Of a DNA stretch of 64,000 nt, positions 45,499-54,654 are shown piece by piece. Under the pieces are notes generated by a model. The model ran no database searches. It was not told where the DNA came from and saw nothing but the letters and a program-made list of their open reading frames with translations. Location of the stretch: NCBI GenBank assembly GCA_964572725.1, contig CAZNFW010000001.1, positions 62,001 through 126,000 on the forward strand, written 5' to 3'. This DNA is from Rosettibacter sp964572725. Lineage in GTDB: Bacteria > Bacteroidota > Ignavibacteria > Ignavibacteriales > Melioribacteraceae. A program made the position numbers and the translations under genes. The stretch's first letter is position 1, and each line of letters starts with the position of its first letter.

Positions 45499-48400
45499 AT
45501 GAAAATAAAGTTATTCAGATATTTAAGTTTAGCGCTTATTCTAATAGCGTTTACAACAATGGCTCTTGCTAAAGGCGGTGGAAATAAATCCACCAGACTA
45601 AATAAGAGTCTTGGTGAACCAGTTTATACCAAAATTAATATTAATAATATTTCTACTTGGATTAAAAATGATGGTGAAACTGATATAAACCAAAATGGTA
45701 ATTCTGGTTTTGTATTCCCGAAAGGAAGTAACAAGACTGCTGTTTTCCAATCAGGATTTCTTTGGGGCGGTAGAGTAGATGGACAATTCAGAGTAGGAGG
45801 TTCAACTTATCGTCAGGGTACTGTTCCGGGCAGAATTTTACCCAATGGTCAACCTGCCAATCCACAGGACCCAGATGTTAGAATTTATAGAGTTAGAAGA
45901 GATTATAAAGACGGTGATTTAAGTGCTGAATTGGCAGATGGTGATGGACCAACAATTGAAGCCATTCGAGCTCAATATGAAAAAGACTGGAATGAATGGC
46001 CAGCTGATCAGGGAGCTCCCTTTGAAGATGTTAATGGCAATGGTAAATATGAACCCGCAATTGATATACCTGGAGTTCCTGGAGCAGATCAAACAGTTTG
46101 GTTTGTTTGCAATGATTTAGACCCTGCACAAACAGACTATATGTACGGTTCTCTTCCAATGGGTATTGAAGAACAAGTTACTGTTTGGGGTTATAAATCT
46201 ACTGGTGCGCTTGGTAATATGATATTCAGAAAATTTATTATAATAAATAAAAATCCTGATCAAAAGCCATTCACAGAAATGTATGTTTCTATGTGGAGTG
46301 ATATTGATGATGGTGATGCAGGTGACGACTTTGCTGGCTGCGATACAACTTTAAGCTTAGGTTATGTTTATAATGCAAATGCTGTTGATGCTGTTTATAA
46401 CCCTCTTCCACCTCCAGCTGTAGGATTCGATTTCTTCCAGGGACCAATGGTACCAGGTGAAGCTACTGATAGAGCTATTTATAAAGGAAAATATGTAGAA
46501 GGCAAGAAAAACTTACCAATGACTGCATTCTATTTCTTTATAAATGGTGACCCTGTATATAGTGATCCTGATCTTGGTCTCTATGAAACTGGAACACTTC
46601 AATGGTATAATTTATTCAGAGGAAGAATTTCTACAAGTGGTGACCCATTTGTTGATCCAACAACAGGTCAACCTACAAAATTCTGTTTGGCAGGTGATCC
46701 AATTACAGGTACAGGCTGGTTAGATGGAATGCTTCACCCACCAGGAGATCGTCGTATAGGTTCTGTTTCCGGTCCTTTTGAAATGGCTTATGGTGATACT
46801 CAGGAAGTTGTTGTTGCAGAAATAGCAGCTGGTGCTATTCCAGGTGTTGATAGATTAGGTGCAGTTCAGTTACTAAAATTTTACGATTTACAAGCTCAGT
46901 TAGCTTATGATAACTTCTTTAACGTTCCAAAAGCTCCGCCTGCTCCAGTTGTATCGGTTGCAGAATTGGATAAAGAAGTTATTCTTTCCTGGGGCAGTGA
47001 CCCTGCAAAAGTTAATGCTACGGAATCATATTCACAGGGTGGTTTTGAATTCGAAGGCTACTGTGTATATCAACTGCCTACAAGAACTGCACAAGCAAGC
47101 GAAGCAAGACTAATTGCAACTTATGATAAAGTTAATGGTGTTCTTAAAATAAATGACTTGGAATTTGATGCTACTGCAGGAGTTGTTCAAAGTAAAGTAG
47201 TAAAATTTGGTACCGATTCAGGTATTAAACGTTATATTAGTATTAAAACAGACGCATTTAAAGGCGGATTACCTCTAAATAATGGTAGCAAATATTATTT
47301 TGCTGTAACTTCATATGCTTATAATCCAGACCCGAATGCTGTTCCAAGAGTTCTTGAAAATCCACTTGAAGTTATAGAAGTTACACCTCAAACTCCAAAA
47401 CCTGGTGTAAGATATGAAGGTGAAACCGGCCAACAATTGAGTGTAACTCACTCAGCTGGCAGAAGTGATGGAATAGTTACGCCTGTAATTATTGATCCTA
47501 CAAAATTAGTAGGAGGTAATTATACTATAAATTTTGCTATTAAAGATGGTAATAAGGTTTGGAATTTATCAAGAAATGGACAAGTAATTTTAGCTGATCA
47601 AACTCATTTTGGTGACGATGAACAGTTTATTATTGTTGATGGTATTCAAGTAGGAGTACAAGATGCACCAGCACAAATTAAAGGCCCAGGTGAAGGTGAT
47701 GGGATGGTAGAAGTTGCTTATGCCGGAACACCGTTGCCATCCAGTAAATATGATGCTGCAGGTGCACCTTATAATGGAAATAAAGTATGGCACAGCTTGA
47801 ACTCGTCAGGTGGTGACCGTTATTATGTAAGTGCAGGAGGTGGGGCAGGTACTATAGATAGATTATATCGATATGTTACATATGCTTCTCCACGAGATTT
47901 TGAATTAAGATTTACTGAAAGTGGCGGTTATGGTGTTTATGCATTTAACGATGATAAAATATGTAAAGTACCGTTTGAATTGTGGGATATTGGTGTGGGT
48001 ACACCCAATGATCCCTCTGATGATGTCCGTATGATTCCATTTATATATGAAAATGTTGCTACATCAGACCAATGGGGTTGGGCAACAGGCGAAGATCCTT
48101 ATTTTGGTTATCCAGCTTCAGATTGGATTTATTGGATGGATCCAAAAGATAAAACACCAGGAGATAAAGGATATAAGCAGTTTGAAAATTCATGCATACA
48201 ATCAGGTGGCCCAGGTTCTATATATAATTATGCATTTGATACTGATCCAGCAGAAAAAGATTATAATGCTGATTTCCATGGTGGTTTTGTTTATCCAATT
48301 GGAAGAATGATAATATGCGATTATGATCAAGATGGTAAATGGCCACCAGCTGGTACTGTAATAAGGATTAACTACACTAAACCAATATCCACTGATGATA

Positions 48401-48774
48401 AATACACATTTACAGCTCCTTCAGTTATTGTAAGTAATGACCTTGCTAAAGAGGATGTTGAACAAATCAATGTTTTCCCAAATCCATATTATGGTGTTAA
48501 TCCTCAAGAAATAAATAAATATCAACGATTTGTTACATTTACTCACTTGCCGCAAAAAGCAACAATCAGGATATTCAATTTAGCAGGTCAGCTTGTAAGA
48601 ACTATAAGAAAAGATTCTCCTGAACAATTCCAAAGATGGGATCTCAATAATGAAAGCAGCTTGCCAGTTGCAAGCGGTATCTACATTGTTCATGTTGATA
48701 TGCCAGATTTGGGAAAAACAAAGATTCTTAAAGTAGCTATCATACAAGAACAACAAGTTCTTGATAGATTCTAA
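45499..48774 (+). CDS. Large surface/secreted protein with T9SS type A-like C-terminal domain
   Basis: This 1091-residue protein has a signal peptide (ending ALAKG). An Asp/Gly-rich segment near 175-215 (FEDVNGNGKYEP) resembles calcium-binding type-3 repeats. A fibronectin type III-like region spans about 478-625 (PAPVVSVAELDKEVILSW). The last hundred residues (NVFPNPYYG from about 990, IRIFNLAGQLVRTI, LPVASGIYIVHV) form the type A sorting domain that directs cargo through the type IX secretion system. No enzymatic motif is visible, so an adhesive or structural surface role is inferred. AGGAG precedes the ATG. Confidence 0.85.
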   Translation: MKIKLFRYLSLALILIAFTTMALAKGGGNKSTRLNKSLGEPVYTKININNISTWIKNDGETDINQNGNSGFVFPKGSNKTAVFQSGFLWGGRVDGQFRVGGSTYRQGTVPGRILPNGQPANPQDPDVRIYRVRRDYKDGDLSAELADGDGPTIEAIRAQYEKDWNEWPADQGAPFEDVNGNGKYEPAIDIPGVPGADQTVWFVCNDLDPAQTDYMYGSLPMGIEEQVTVWGYKSTGALGNMIFRKFIIINKNPDQKPFTEMYVSMWSDIDDGDAGDDFAGCDTTLSLGYVYNANAVDAVYNPLPPPAVGFDFFQGPMVPGEATDRAIYKGKYVEGKKNLPMTAFYFFINGDPVYSDPDLGLYETGTLQWYNLFRGRISTSGDPFVDPTTGQPTKFCLAGDPITGTGWLDGMLHPPGDRRIGSVSGPFEMAYGDTQEVVVAEIAAGAIPGVDRLGAVQLLKFYDLQAQLAYDNFFNVPKAPPAPVVSVAELDKEVILSWGSDPAKVNATESYSQGGFEFEGYCVYQLPTRTAQASEARLIATYDKVNGVLKINDLEFDATAGVVQSKVVKFGTDSGIKRYISIKTDAFKGGLPLNNGSKYYFAVTSYAYNPDPNAVPRVLENPLEVIEVTPQTPKPGVRYEGETGQQLSVTHSAGRSDGIVTPVIIDPTKLVGGNYTINFAIKDGNKVWNLSRNGQVILADQTHFGDDEQFIIVDGIQVGVQDAPAQIKGPGEGDGMVEVAYAGTPLPSSKYDAAGAPYNGNKVWHSLNSSGGDRYYVSAGGGAGTIDRLYRYVTYASPRDFELRFTESGGYGVYAFNDDKICKVPFELWDIGVGTPNDPSDDVRMIPFIYENVATSDQWGWATGEDPYFGYPASDWIYWMDPKDKTPGDKGYKQFENSCIQSGGPGSIYNYAFDTDPAEKDYNADFHGGFVYPIGRMIICDYDQDGKWPPAGTVIRINYTKPISTDDKYTFTAPSVIVSNDLAKEDVEQINVFPNPYYGVNPQEINKYQRFVTFTHLPQKATIRIFNLAGQLVRTIRKDSPEQFQRWDLNNESSLPVASGIYIVHVDMPDLGKTKILKVAIIQEQQVLDRF

Positions 48775-48795
48775 AAAATTGAAGGAGACTGAAAA

Positions 48796-49818
48796 ATGAA
48801 AAAAATAAATTTAATTGCAATAACACTATTTCTTACCGTAAGTAGTCTATTTGCAGGTGGTGGTAGCCGTAATGGTACTGCAGGTGCTACCGAGTTGCTG
48901 GTACCAGTAGGCGCACGCGGTATTTCAATGGCTAATGCTACTCTTGTTGGAGCTACCGGTGTAGAAGCTTTGTATTGGAATCCTGCTAATCTTGTTCGTG
49001 GTGAATACAATACAAATGTTCTATTTTCACATATGAATTACATTGCAGATATCAGCGTTGATTATGGTGCAGTTTCTACTAACATAGAAGGATTTGGTGC
49101 TTTAGGATTTACAATTAAATCAATAGGTATTGGTGATATTCCGGTTACAACTGTTGTTAATCCTGATGGTACAGGTCAAACATTTAGACCATCATTTATC
49201 ACTATTGGTATGACTTATTCCAGAATGTTGAGTGATAGAATTTCTGTTGGGGTAACTGCAAATATTATTTCTGAAAGAATTGAACTTGTATCTTCTACAG
49301 GTATCGCATTTAATATGGGGATAGCATATAAAAATCTTGCAAATGTTGATGGACTTAGCTTTGCAGTTGTATTGAAGAATATTGGGCCGCAAATGAAATA
49401 TGATGGCAGCGGACTTAATGTAAAAGCAATATCAACTGACCTTGCAAGACCTACTCAATATTATAAGATTGATGCTGCCTCATTTGAATTGCCATCTACA
49501 CTTGAACTTGGTCTGGGATACAACTTCCAGTTTAGTGAATCAAATGCATTAATGATTAATGGCGTATTCCAGAACAGTAACTTCTATGGTGATGAATACA
49601 GATTTGGAGCTGAATATGGATACGACAATACCTTCTTCGTTCGTGGTGGTTATATGTTTATGCCAGAACTTGACAGCGACAGTAATGTATTTGGTTTGAC
49701 TGCAGGTTTTGGAATAAATTATAACTTGGGCGGAGTAGGTATAAAATTGGATTATGCATATCGTCAGGCTAAGTTTTTTGATGCAAATCATGTATTTACT
49801 ATTTCTTTAGGTCTATAG
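48796..49818 (+). CDS. PorV/PorQ-like (UPF0164) outer-membrane protein
   Basis: This 340-residue protein has a signal peptide (ending SLFAG). The N-terminal region is characteristic of the PorV/PorQ group: ELLVPVGARGISMANA and ATGVEALYWNPANL. A FadL-like barrel with alternating strands follows, ending FTISLGL. In T9SS bacteria PorV carries cargo from the translocon to the attachment complex at the cell surface. Its place right after a protein with a T9SS-type C-terminus suggests they work together, but that is inference. GAAGGAGA precedes the ATG and a strong terminator follows. Confidence 0.85.
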   Translation: MKKINLIAITLFLTVSSLFAGGGSRNGTAGATELLVPVGARGISMANATLVGATGVEALYWNPANLVRGEYNTNVLFSHMNYIADISVDYGAVSTNIEGFGALGFTIKSIGIGDIPVTTVVNPDGTGQTFRPSFITIGMTYSRMLSDRISVGVTANIISERIELVSSTGIAFNMGIAYKNLANVDGLSFAVVLKNIGPQMKYDGSGLNVKAISTDLARPTQYYKIDAASFELPSTLELGLGYNFQFSESNALMINGVFQNSNFYGDEYRFGAEYGYDNTFFVRGGYMFMPELDSDSNVFGLTAGFGINYNLGGVGIKLDYAYRQAKFFDANHVFTISLGL

Positions 49819-49838
49819 TAATTTATTAAGATTTACAG

Positions 49839-49869
49839 AAGCCCTCTTTAAAGAGGGCTTATTTTTTTT
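49839..49869 (+). terminator. Strong terminator after the PorV/PorQ-like gene
   Basis: AAGCCCTCTTTAAAGAGGGCTT (49839-49860) is a perfect palindrome with a GC-rich stem, followed by ATTTTTTTT. This is a textbook rho-independent terminator and closes the receptor/cargo/PorV unit. Confidence 0.9.
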
Positions 49870-49874
49870 AAATC

Positions 49875-49981
49875 GGGGTTGTCTAAAAAGTAAGGTTTTT
49901 TAAAAAAATAGAACACAGAAAACACAGATTTAAAAAGATTTTCACAGATCTGAAGTTGAATAGTTACTTTTTAGTCACCCC
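49875..49981. mobile_element. MITE-like element with terminal inverted repeats
   Basis: GGGGTTGTCTAAAAAGTAA at 49875-49893 is matched in inverted orientation by TTACTTTTTAGTCACCCC at 49964-49981 (17 of 19 positions, with one gap). They enclose about 70 bases with no coding capacity. The flanks 49862-49875 and 49982-49995 are near-identical direct repeats (T-run, A-run, TCG; 13 of 14). Terminal inverted repeats with flanking duplications and no transposase fit a miniature inverted-repeat transposable element or a decayed insertion sequence. The low complexity of the flanks weakens the duplication argument. Confidence 0.5.
49911..49951. repeat. ACACAGA short-repeat cluster inside the MITE-like element
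   Basis: Three copies of (A)CACAGA occur within 41 bases (GAACACAGAA, AACACAGATT, TTCACAGATC), the last two separated by an A/T-rich spacer. From general familiarity, intergenic sequences with such ACACAGAT series recur in several bacterial genomes. I cannot show copy number here because only one instance is in the window. Confidence 0.4.
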
Positions 49982-50112
49982 TTTTTTTAAAATCGCATTT
50001 AAGAATTTAATCAAATTATTATTTGACCGTATATTTTTAGTGATGTTGATTATATTTTTTCAAATCATTAAATATAATAGTAAAAATTGTATGAACATAG
50101 GAGATGTAATTA

Positions 50113-51486
50113 ATGAAAAGAATTTTTACAATAATTTTTGTTATTGCTTTATCGATGATTATACAGGCTCAAGCAGAATTAAACTTCGAATTTGATTATG
50201 CACGCTTTAAATATGATACAAGTTCTGTCTACATGGAATTTTATTATGATTTGAATACAACAAACATGATAGTTAAAAAGTCAGATTCAGGTTTTATAAA
50301 AGAAGCTATAGTTCATATAGAAATGAAGAACGATGATGTGGATACATTTTTTATTTATAAAGATTGGAAAATAACACATCCTGTGGTAGAAGGAACTGAA
50401 GAACAGGACAGAAATTATACAGGGATCTTGGGTTTTATTGTGCCAAAAGGAAATTATTCTTTGTTTGTTAAAGCTTATGACAGCAGTCATCCTGATTTTA
50501 ATAAAGTTATTCGAGAAAAAGTAATTATTAATCCATTTAAGGATGACAAATATTCCATTAGTGATATCCAGATTGCAACAAATATAAAAAGAGAAGGAGC
50601 AGACCCTAATTCAATTTTTTATAAAAATACTCTCGAAGTTATTCCAAATCCTTCAATGATTTATGTGGATAGAATGCCAATCCTGTTTTATTATGCAGAG
50701 CTTTACAACTTGAAACTTGAAGACCCGAATAATTATTTTCAGCTTCACAAAATTCTTTATAATAGTGTAGGAAAAAAAGTTTATGAACAAACAAAAACTG
50801 TGAAGCAAAGTGAAAATGCTTTCGTTGAAGTTGGAACAATAAACCTTTCAAAAATGCCAACAGATTCTTATAACTTTGTTTTAAGTCTGGTAGATAATAA
50901 AACAAATCAAGCTTATCTTTCAACAAAAAGATTTTATTATTACAATACAAAATACATCGATACTGCTGCTGCGAGAAATTTAGCAAAAGGGATACTTGGG
51001 ACAGAATTTGCTGTTTTTGATAATTCCGAATGTGACAAAATGTTTTCTCAGATAAAATATATTGCTACTCAAAAAGAAATTGAACAATATAAAAAACTTG
51101 ATTCTTTGAATGCAAAAAGAGAATTTTTATATAATTTCTGGAAACAAAGAGACCCAGACCCCTCTACTCCAATTAATGAATTTAAAGAAGATTATATGAA
51201 AAGAGTGGAATATGCCAATAGAAATTTCGGAATATACACAAAAGAAGGCTATTTAACAGATAGAGGCAGAGTTTATTTAATTTATGGCGAACCTGACCAG
51301 AGAGATTTCTATCCAAGTGAACCAAATATGAAGCCATATGAAGTTTGGTTCTACAATCAAATTGAAGGCGGCGTTAGCTTTATTTTTGGTGATGTCACAG
51401 GATTTGGAAATTATGAACTTCTCCATTCTACAAAAAGAGGCGAAGTTAGAGATGATTATTGGCAGAGAAGATTAACTACTCAATAG
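50113..51486 (+). CDS. GWxTD domain-containing protein
   Basis: This 457-residue protein has a signal peptide (ending IQAQA). A beta-rich N-terminal half follows, then the C-terminal GWxTD domain: FWKQRDPDPSTP at about 344-355, then GYLTDRGRVYLIYGEPD from about residue 379. Here the Trp of the name-giving motif is replaced by Tyr. The family is widespread in Bacteroidota/Ignavibacteria-type genomes but its function is not established. AGGAG lies nine bases before the ATG, and a TATAAT at 50073-50078 may be a -10 box. It is four bases from the LpxL-like gene, suggesting an envelope role. Confidence 0.85.
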   Translation: MKRIFTIIFVIALSMIIQAQAELNFEFDYARFKYDTSSVYMEFYYDLNTTNMIVKKSDSGFIKEAIVHIEMKNDDVDTFFIYKDWKITHPVVEGTEEQDRNYTGILGFIVPKGNYSLFVKAYDSSHPDFNKVIREKVIINPFKDDKYSISDIQIATNIKREGADPNSIFYKNTLEVIPNPSMIYVDRMPILFYYAELYNLKLEDPNNYFQLHKILYNSVGKKVYEQTKTVKQSENAFVEVGTINLSKMPTDSYNFVLSLVDNKTNQAYLSTKRFYYYNTKYIDTAAARNLAKGILGTEFAVFDNSECDKMFSQIKYIATQKEIEQYKKLDSLNAKREFLYNFWKQRDPDPSTPINEFKEDYMKRVEYANRNFGIYTKEGYLTDRGRVYLIYGEPDQRDFYPSEPNMKPYEVWFYNQIEGGVSFIFGDVTGFGNYELLHSTKRGEVRDDYWQRRLTTQ

Positions 51487-51489
51487 ATT

Positions 51490-52365
51490 ATGCTGGATAA
51501 AAATAAAATTGAATTTTTTTTATTTCGTCTATTCAATAAAATTCTTTTAATATTAGGACTGAACAAATCTCGTAAATTTGCACGGCTTATAGGTACTTTT
51601 TTTTATTACTTTATTCCGGTTAGAAAAAAAACAGTCCTTAATAATCTTAAAAATGCTTTTCCGGAAAAATCACTTAAAGAAATTAAAAACATTGCAAAGA
51701 AAAATTATCAGAATATTTCAATTACTTTTTGTGAATTAATGCTTTTCCCATCATTAAGTTTGGATGAAATAAAATCTCAGGTCTGGTTCGATAATCTGAA
51801 TTTAATTCGAAATAAAATTTCAAATGGTAAAGGACTAATTCTTTTAACAGGACACTTTGGCAACTGGGAAATTTTAATATCTTCAATAGTAGCTTATATT
51901 GATGCAAAATATCATGTGCTGGTCAAACCTCAGAGAAATCAATATATAACCAGATGGTTGAAAAGTACTCGAAGCGTTGGTAATACAAATGTTATTGAAG
52001 TAGGTGTTTCTGTGAAAGAAATTATTAAAGCACTAAAAGCAGGAGAAGTTGTTTTAATTGCAGGCGACCAGAGAGGTCCATTTGAAGGAAACAGATTTCA
52101 GTTTTTTAATCGTCAGACAGCTCTTTATACCGGAACAGCATCAATTGCTCTTAAAACTAATTGTAATGTATTGCTTGTGGCAATTGTAAGGCAGCCTGAT
52201 TATAAATATAAAGCTTATGTTGAGGAACTTAGTTTTGATAAACTGCCCGATGAGCATGAAAAAAAATCTATCGAACTTACTCAGCGTTATATTTCATTTC
52301 TGGAAAAATTTGTAAGAAAAAATCCCGAGCAGTATTTCTGGATGCATAAATTATGGAAATACTAA
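51490..52365 (+). CDS. LpxL/HtrB-like lipid A acyltransferase
   Basis: This 291-residue protein of the lysophospholipid/lipid A biosynthesis acyltransferase family has one N-terminal membrane segment. It has the catalytic H-x4-E motif in TGHFGNWE, GDQRGPFEGNRFQFF, and the C-terminal PEQYFWMHKLWKY, typical of LpxL proteins (P.QY.W.H..W). It would add a secondary acyl chain to lipid A at the inner membrane. It overlaps the heptosyltransferase-like gene by 13 bases, so the two are probably translated together in LPS core assembly. Confidence 0.9.
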   Translation: MLDKNKIEFFLFRLFNKILLILGLNKSRKFARLIGTFFYYFIPVRKKTVLNNLKNAFPEKSLKEIKNIAKKNYQNISITFCELMLFPSLSLDEIKSQVWFDNLNLIRNKISNGKGLILLTGHFGNWEILISSIVAYIDAKYHVLVKPQRNQYITRWLKSTRSVGNTNVIEVGVSVKEIIKALKAGEVVLIAGDQRGPFEGNRFQFFNRQTALYTGTASIALKTNCNVLLVAIVRQPDYKYKAYVEELSFDKLPDEHEKKSIELTQRYISFLEKFVRKNPEQYFWMHKLWKY

Positions 52366-53399
52366 ATTCTAAAGAAAAAATTCTTGTAATCCAGACTGCT
52401 TTTTTAGGTGATGCTATTCTTACTTTGCCAATGATTCAAAAACTAAAAGAATATTATGCTGATAGCTTGATAGATGTTTTATGCATCCCTTCAACAAAAG
52501 AAATTTTTTTGAATTCACCAGCTGTCGATAATGTAATTGTTTATGATAAGAAAGATAAACAGAAATCTTTCCGCGATTTATTTATGCTGATAAAAAAAAT
52601 TCGAAATGAGAATTATTCAAAAATATATTCACCACACAGGTCGTTCAGGTCATCAATTATAGTTTGGTTTTCAAATTGTAAAGAAACTTACGGTTTTGAT
52701 AATGCAGCATTAAGTTTTATATATAAACATAAAATTCATTATGATAAAAGCAAACACGAAGTTGAACGAAATCTCAATCTAATTAAATATGATACATCAA
52801 AAAATAATTGGAGAATATACCCGGAAATAAAATTAACTGATGATATTGAAAGCAAAATTGAAAAGTTAATTCAATCAATCAGTAAAGAAATTATTGCTGT
52901 GGCACCTGGTTCTGTCTGGAATACAAAAATATATCCAGAAGAATATTACAAATTGCTTGTTGATTATCTTATATCTATAAATTACCATATCATTTTTATT
53001 GGAGGAAAAGATGACCAGATTCTTTGTGAAAGATTAAATAAAAAATATGAAGAAAATACTATCTCACTTGCCGGTAAATTGAGCATTATTGAAACAATAG
53101 CATTATTAAGGAAGTGTTCGTTATTAATTTGTAATGACAGTGCTCCAACACATATGGCAATGGCAGCAAAAATTCCAACTTTGACAATTTATTGCTCTAC
53201 TGTCCCTGAATTTGGATTCTATCCATATAATTCACTAAGTGATTACATATCGTATGATGGACTTAAATGTAAACCGTGCGGCATTCATGGTCATAAAAAA
53301 TGTCCTATTAATTCATTTGATTGTGGATTTTTGCTTACTCCTGATATGGTAATTGAAAAAGTCAATTTCATATTAAATACTAAGAAAAAAAGCATATAA
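52353..53399 (+). CDS. GT9 heptosyltransferase-like protein
   Basis: This 348-residue GT9 protein has the N-terminal QTAFLGDAILTLPMI, AVAPGSVWNTKIYP, the FIGGKDD strand, and NDSAPTHMAMAAKIPTLTIYCST, all characteristic of ADP-heptose:LPS heptosyltransferases such as WaaF/WaaC. The C-terminal part holds Cys residues in CKPCGIHGHKKCP, also seen in the family. It should add a heptose or related sugar to the inner core. Which core position is not readable. The M23 peptidase gene follows after about 30 bases. Confidence 0.9.
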   Translation: MEILNSKEKILVIQTAFLGDAILTLPMIQKLKEYYADSLIDVLCIPSTKEIFLNSPAVDNVIVYDKKDKQKSFRDLFMLIKKIRNENYSKIYSPHRSFRSSIIVWFSNCKETYGFDNAALSFIYKHKIHYDKSKHEVERNLNLIKYDTSKNNWRIYPEIKLTDDIESKIEKLIQSISKEIIAVAPGSVWNTKIYPEEYYKLLVDYLISINYHIIFIGGKDDQILCERLNKKYEENTISLAGKLSIIETIALLRKCSLLICNDSAPTHMAMAAKIPTLTIYCSTVPEFGFYPYNSLSDYISYDGLKCKPCGIHGHKKCPINSFDCGFLLTPDMVIEKVNFILNTKKKSI

Positions 53400-53433
53400 A
53401 TTCATATATTTGATGCACAGTGAATAGGTGAAA

Positions 53434-54273
53434 ATGAAATTTTTCAATTTAGATACAATTAAAAAGATATTTGTAATTATTACACCGAATATTCCTGATT
53501 CAAGTACAAAAACTTATAAGTTCAGTTTTTTTAGAAGTATTGGTTACATTTTAATTTATACATTAATTTCATGGCTTATATTAATCTTTATTCTTTCTAT
53601 TACTCCATTAAAAGATTTTCTTTTTGTTTTAGATAATCAGGAATTGATTGCTCAAAGAAAAAAAATAAGCGAGCTTCAGGAAAAAGTAAGAATGTTAACA
53701 AATCAGCTTGAAGATATTTCTTCAACAAACGAAAAAATAAAATATACTCTTAAACTTGCTCAAAGAGATACTTCAGATACATCAAAGTCAATTTATGATA
53801 CTTTAAGAAAAAAAATTTCAAAGAAAATAAATCTTGGCGGCAATATTTTCTTAGCAGTTAAAGAATTAATTAATAAATTTTATTGTGGAAATAATTTTAC
53901 AGACTCATTAATTTTTCTTGCACCTGCAACTGGAATAGTAACTAAAGAGTTTAGTCCTGAAACTGGTCACCTTGGGGTGGATTATGGACTTAAGATTGGT
54001 TCTCCAGTTTATGCTGCATCAGGGGGATTAGTAATATTTGCTGATTATACAGTTGATTACGGATACACCATTATTATTCAACATGATAATGGTTATTTAA
54101 CTATGTATAAACATTGTTCATCGCTTTTGAAAAAGCCACAAGATTTTGTAAGACAGGGAGAATTGATTGCTTTAAGCGGAAATTCTGGCAAAAAAAGTAC
54201 TGGCCCTCACCTTCATTTTGAAATCTGGCATAGGGGTAAACCTGTTAATCCGGAAAAATTAATAATTAAATAA
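53434..54273 (+). CDS. M23 (LytM-type) peptidoglycan endopeptidase, membrane anchored
   Basis: This 279-residue protein has one membrane segment (about 30-55), a periplasmic coiled coil (about 65-110) and a C-terminal M23 domain. Both zinc motifs are present: the H-x3-D in GHLGVDYG and the H-x-H in GPHLHFEIW, with a further His in the MYKHCSS segment. It should therefore be an active metallo-endopeptidase cutting peptide cross-bridges. ATG 53434 follows AGGTG; a GTG at 53428 would add two residues. A bactofilin gene follows nine bases later, a pairing known in cell-shape loci. Confidence 0.9.
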   Translation: MKFFNLDTIKKIFVIITPNIPDSSTKTYKFSFFRSIGYILIYTLISWLILIFILSITPLKDFLFVLDNQELIAQRKKISELQEKVRMLTNQLEDISSTNEKIKYTLKLAQRDTSDTSKSIYDTLRKKISKKINLGGNIFLAVKELINKFYCGNNFTDSLIFLAPATGIVTKEFSPETGHLGVDYGLKIGSPVYAASGGLVIFADYTVDYGYTIIIQHDNGYLTMYKHCSSLLKKPQDFVRQGELIALSGNSGKKSTGPHLHFEIWHRGKPVNPEKLIIK

Positions 54274-54282
54274 GGAGGAGCT

Positions 54283-54654
54283 ATGGCATCAAAAAGAGAT
54301 TCACACGAAGAAGAAGTAAGTATAATCAGCAGTGGAGTGAAAATAGAAGGGAATTTGAGCAGTGAAGGAAATGTTAGAATTGATGGCATTGTAATTGGAA
54401 ATTTAACAATTAATGGTAATTTAACTATTGGAGATACTTCGGAAATTTTTGGAGAAATCAAAGCACGTAATATTACTACAAATGGAAAAGTTGAAGGTAA
54501 AATTTTTGCTTCGGAAAAATTAAAATTGGAACCAAAATCAGTAATTAAAGGTGATTTAATTACAAAAACATTAATTATAGAAGAAGGAGCAATTTTTGAA
54601 GGGCACAGTTCGATGAATGGTGCTCAAACTTCAGCTCAAAAAGAAAATGGATGA
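54283..54654 (+). CDS. Bactofilin
   Basis: Bactofilins are small beta-helical proteins that polymerise into nucleotide-independent cytoskeletal scaffolds and position cell-wall enzymes. The 123-residue protein has the DUF583 core at about 17-105: SSGVKIEGNLSSEGNVRIDG followed by regularly spaced G-N/G-K turns. Flexible charged ends flank it. The ATG follows AAGGAGG. The M23 peptidase upstream is a likely partner, as in other bactofilin loci. The stop codon overlaps the start of the AtpZ-like gene by 8 bases. Confidence 0.93.
   Translation: MASKRDSHEEEVSIISSGVKIEGNLSSEGNVRIDGIVIGNLTINGNLTIGDTSEIFGEIKARNITTNGKVEGKIFASEKLKLEPKSVIKGDLITKTLIIEEGAIFEGHSSMNGAQTSAQKENG

Noticed and set aside
50046..50078. 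TTGATT and TATAAT upstream of the GWxTD gene as a full promoter
   Set aside because: The spacer is 21 bases, too long for a standard promoter; only the -10 box is worth noting.
49956..50195. 79-codon plus-strand frame between the terminator and the GWxTD gene
   Set aside because: It begins inside the MITE-like element, has no ribosome site and runs out of frame into the GWxTD gene, whose signal peptide and AGGAG site are clear.
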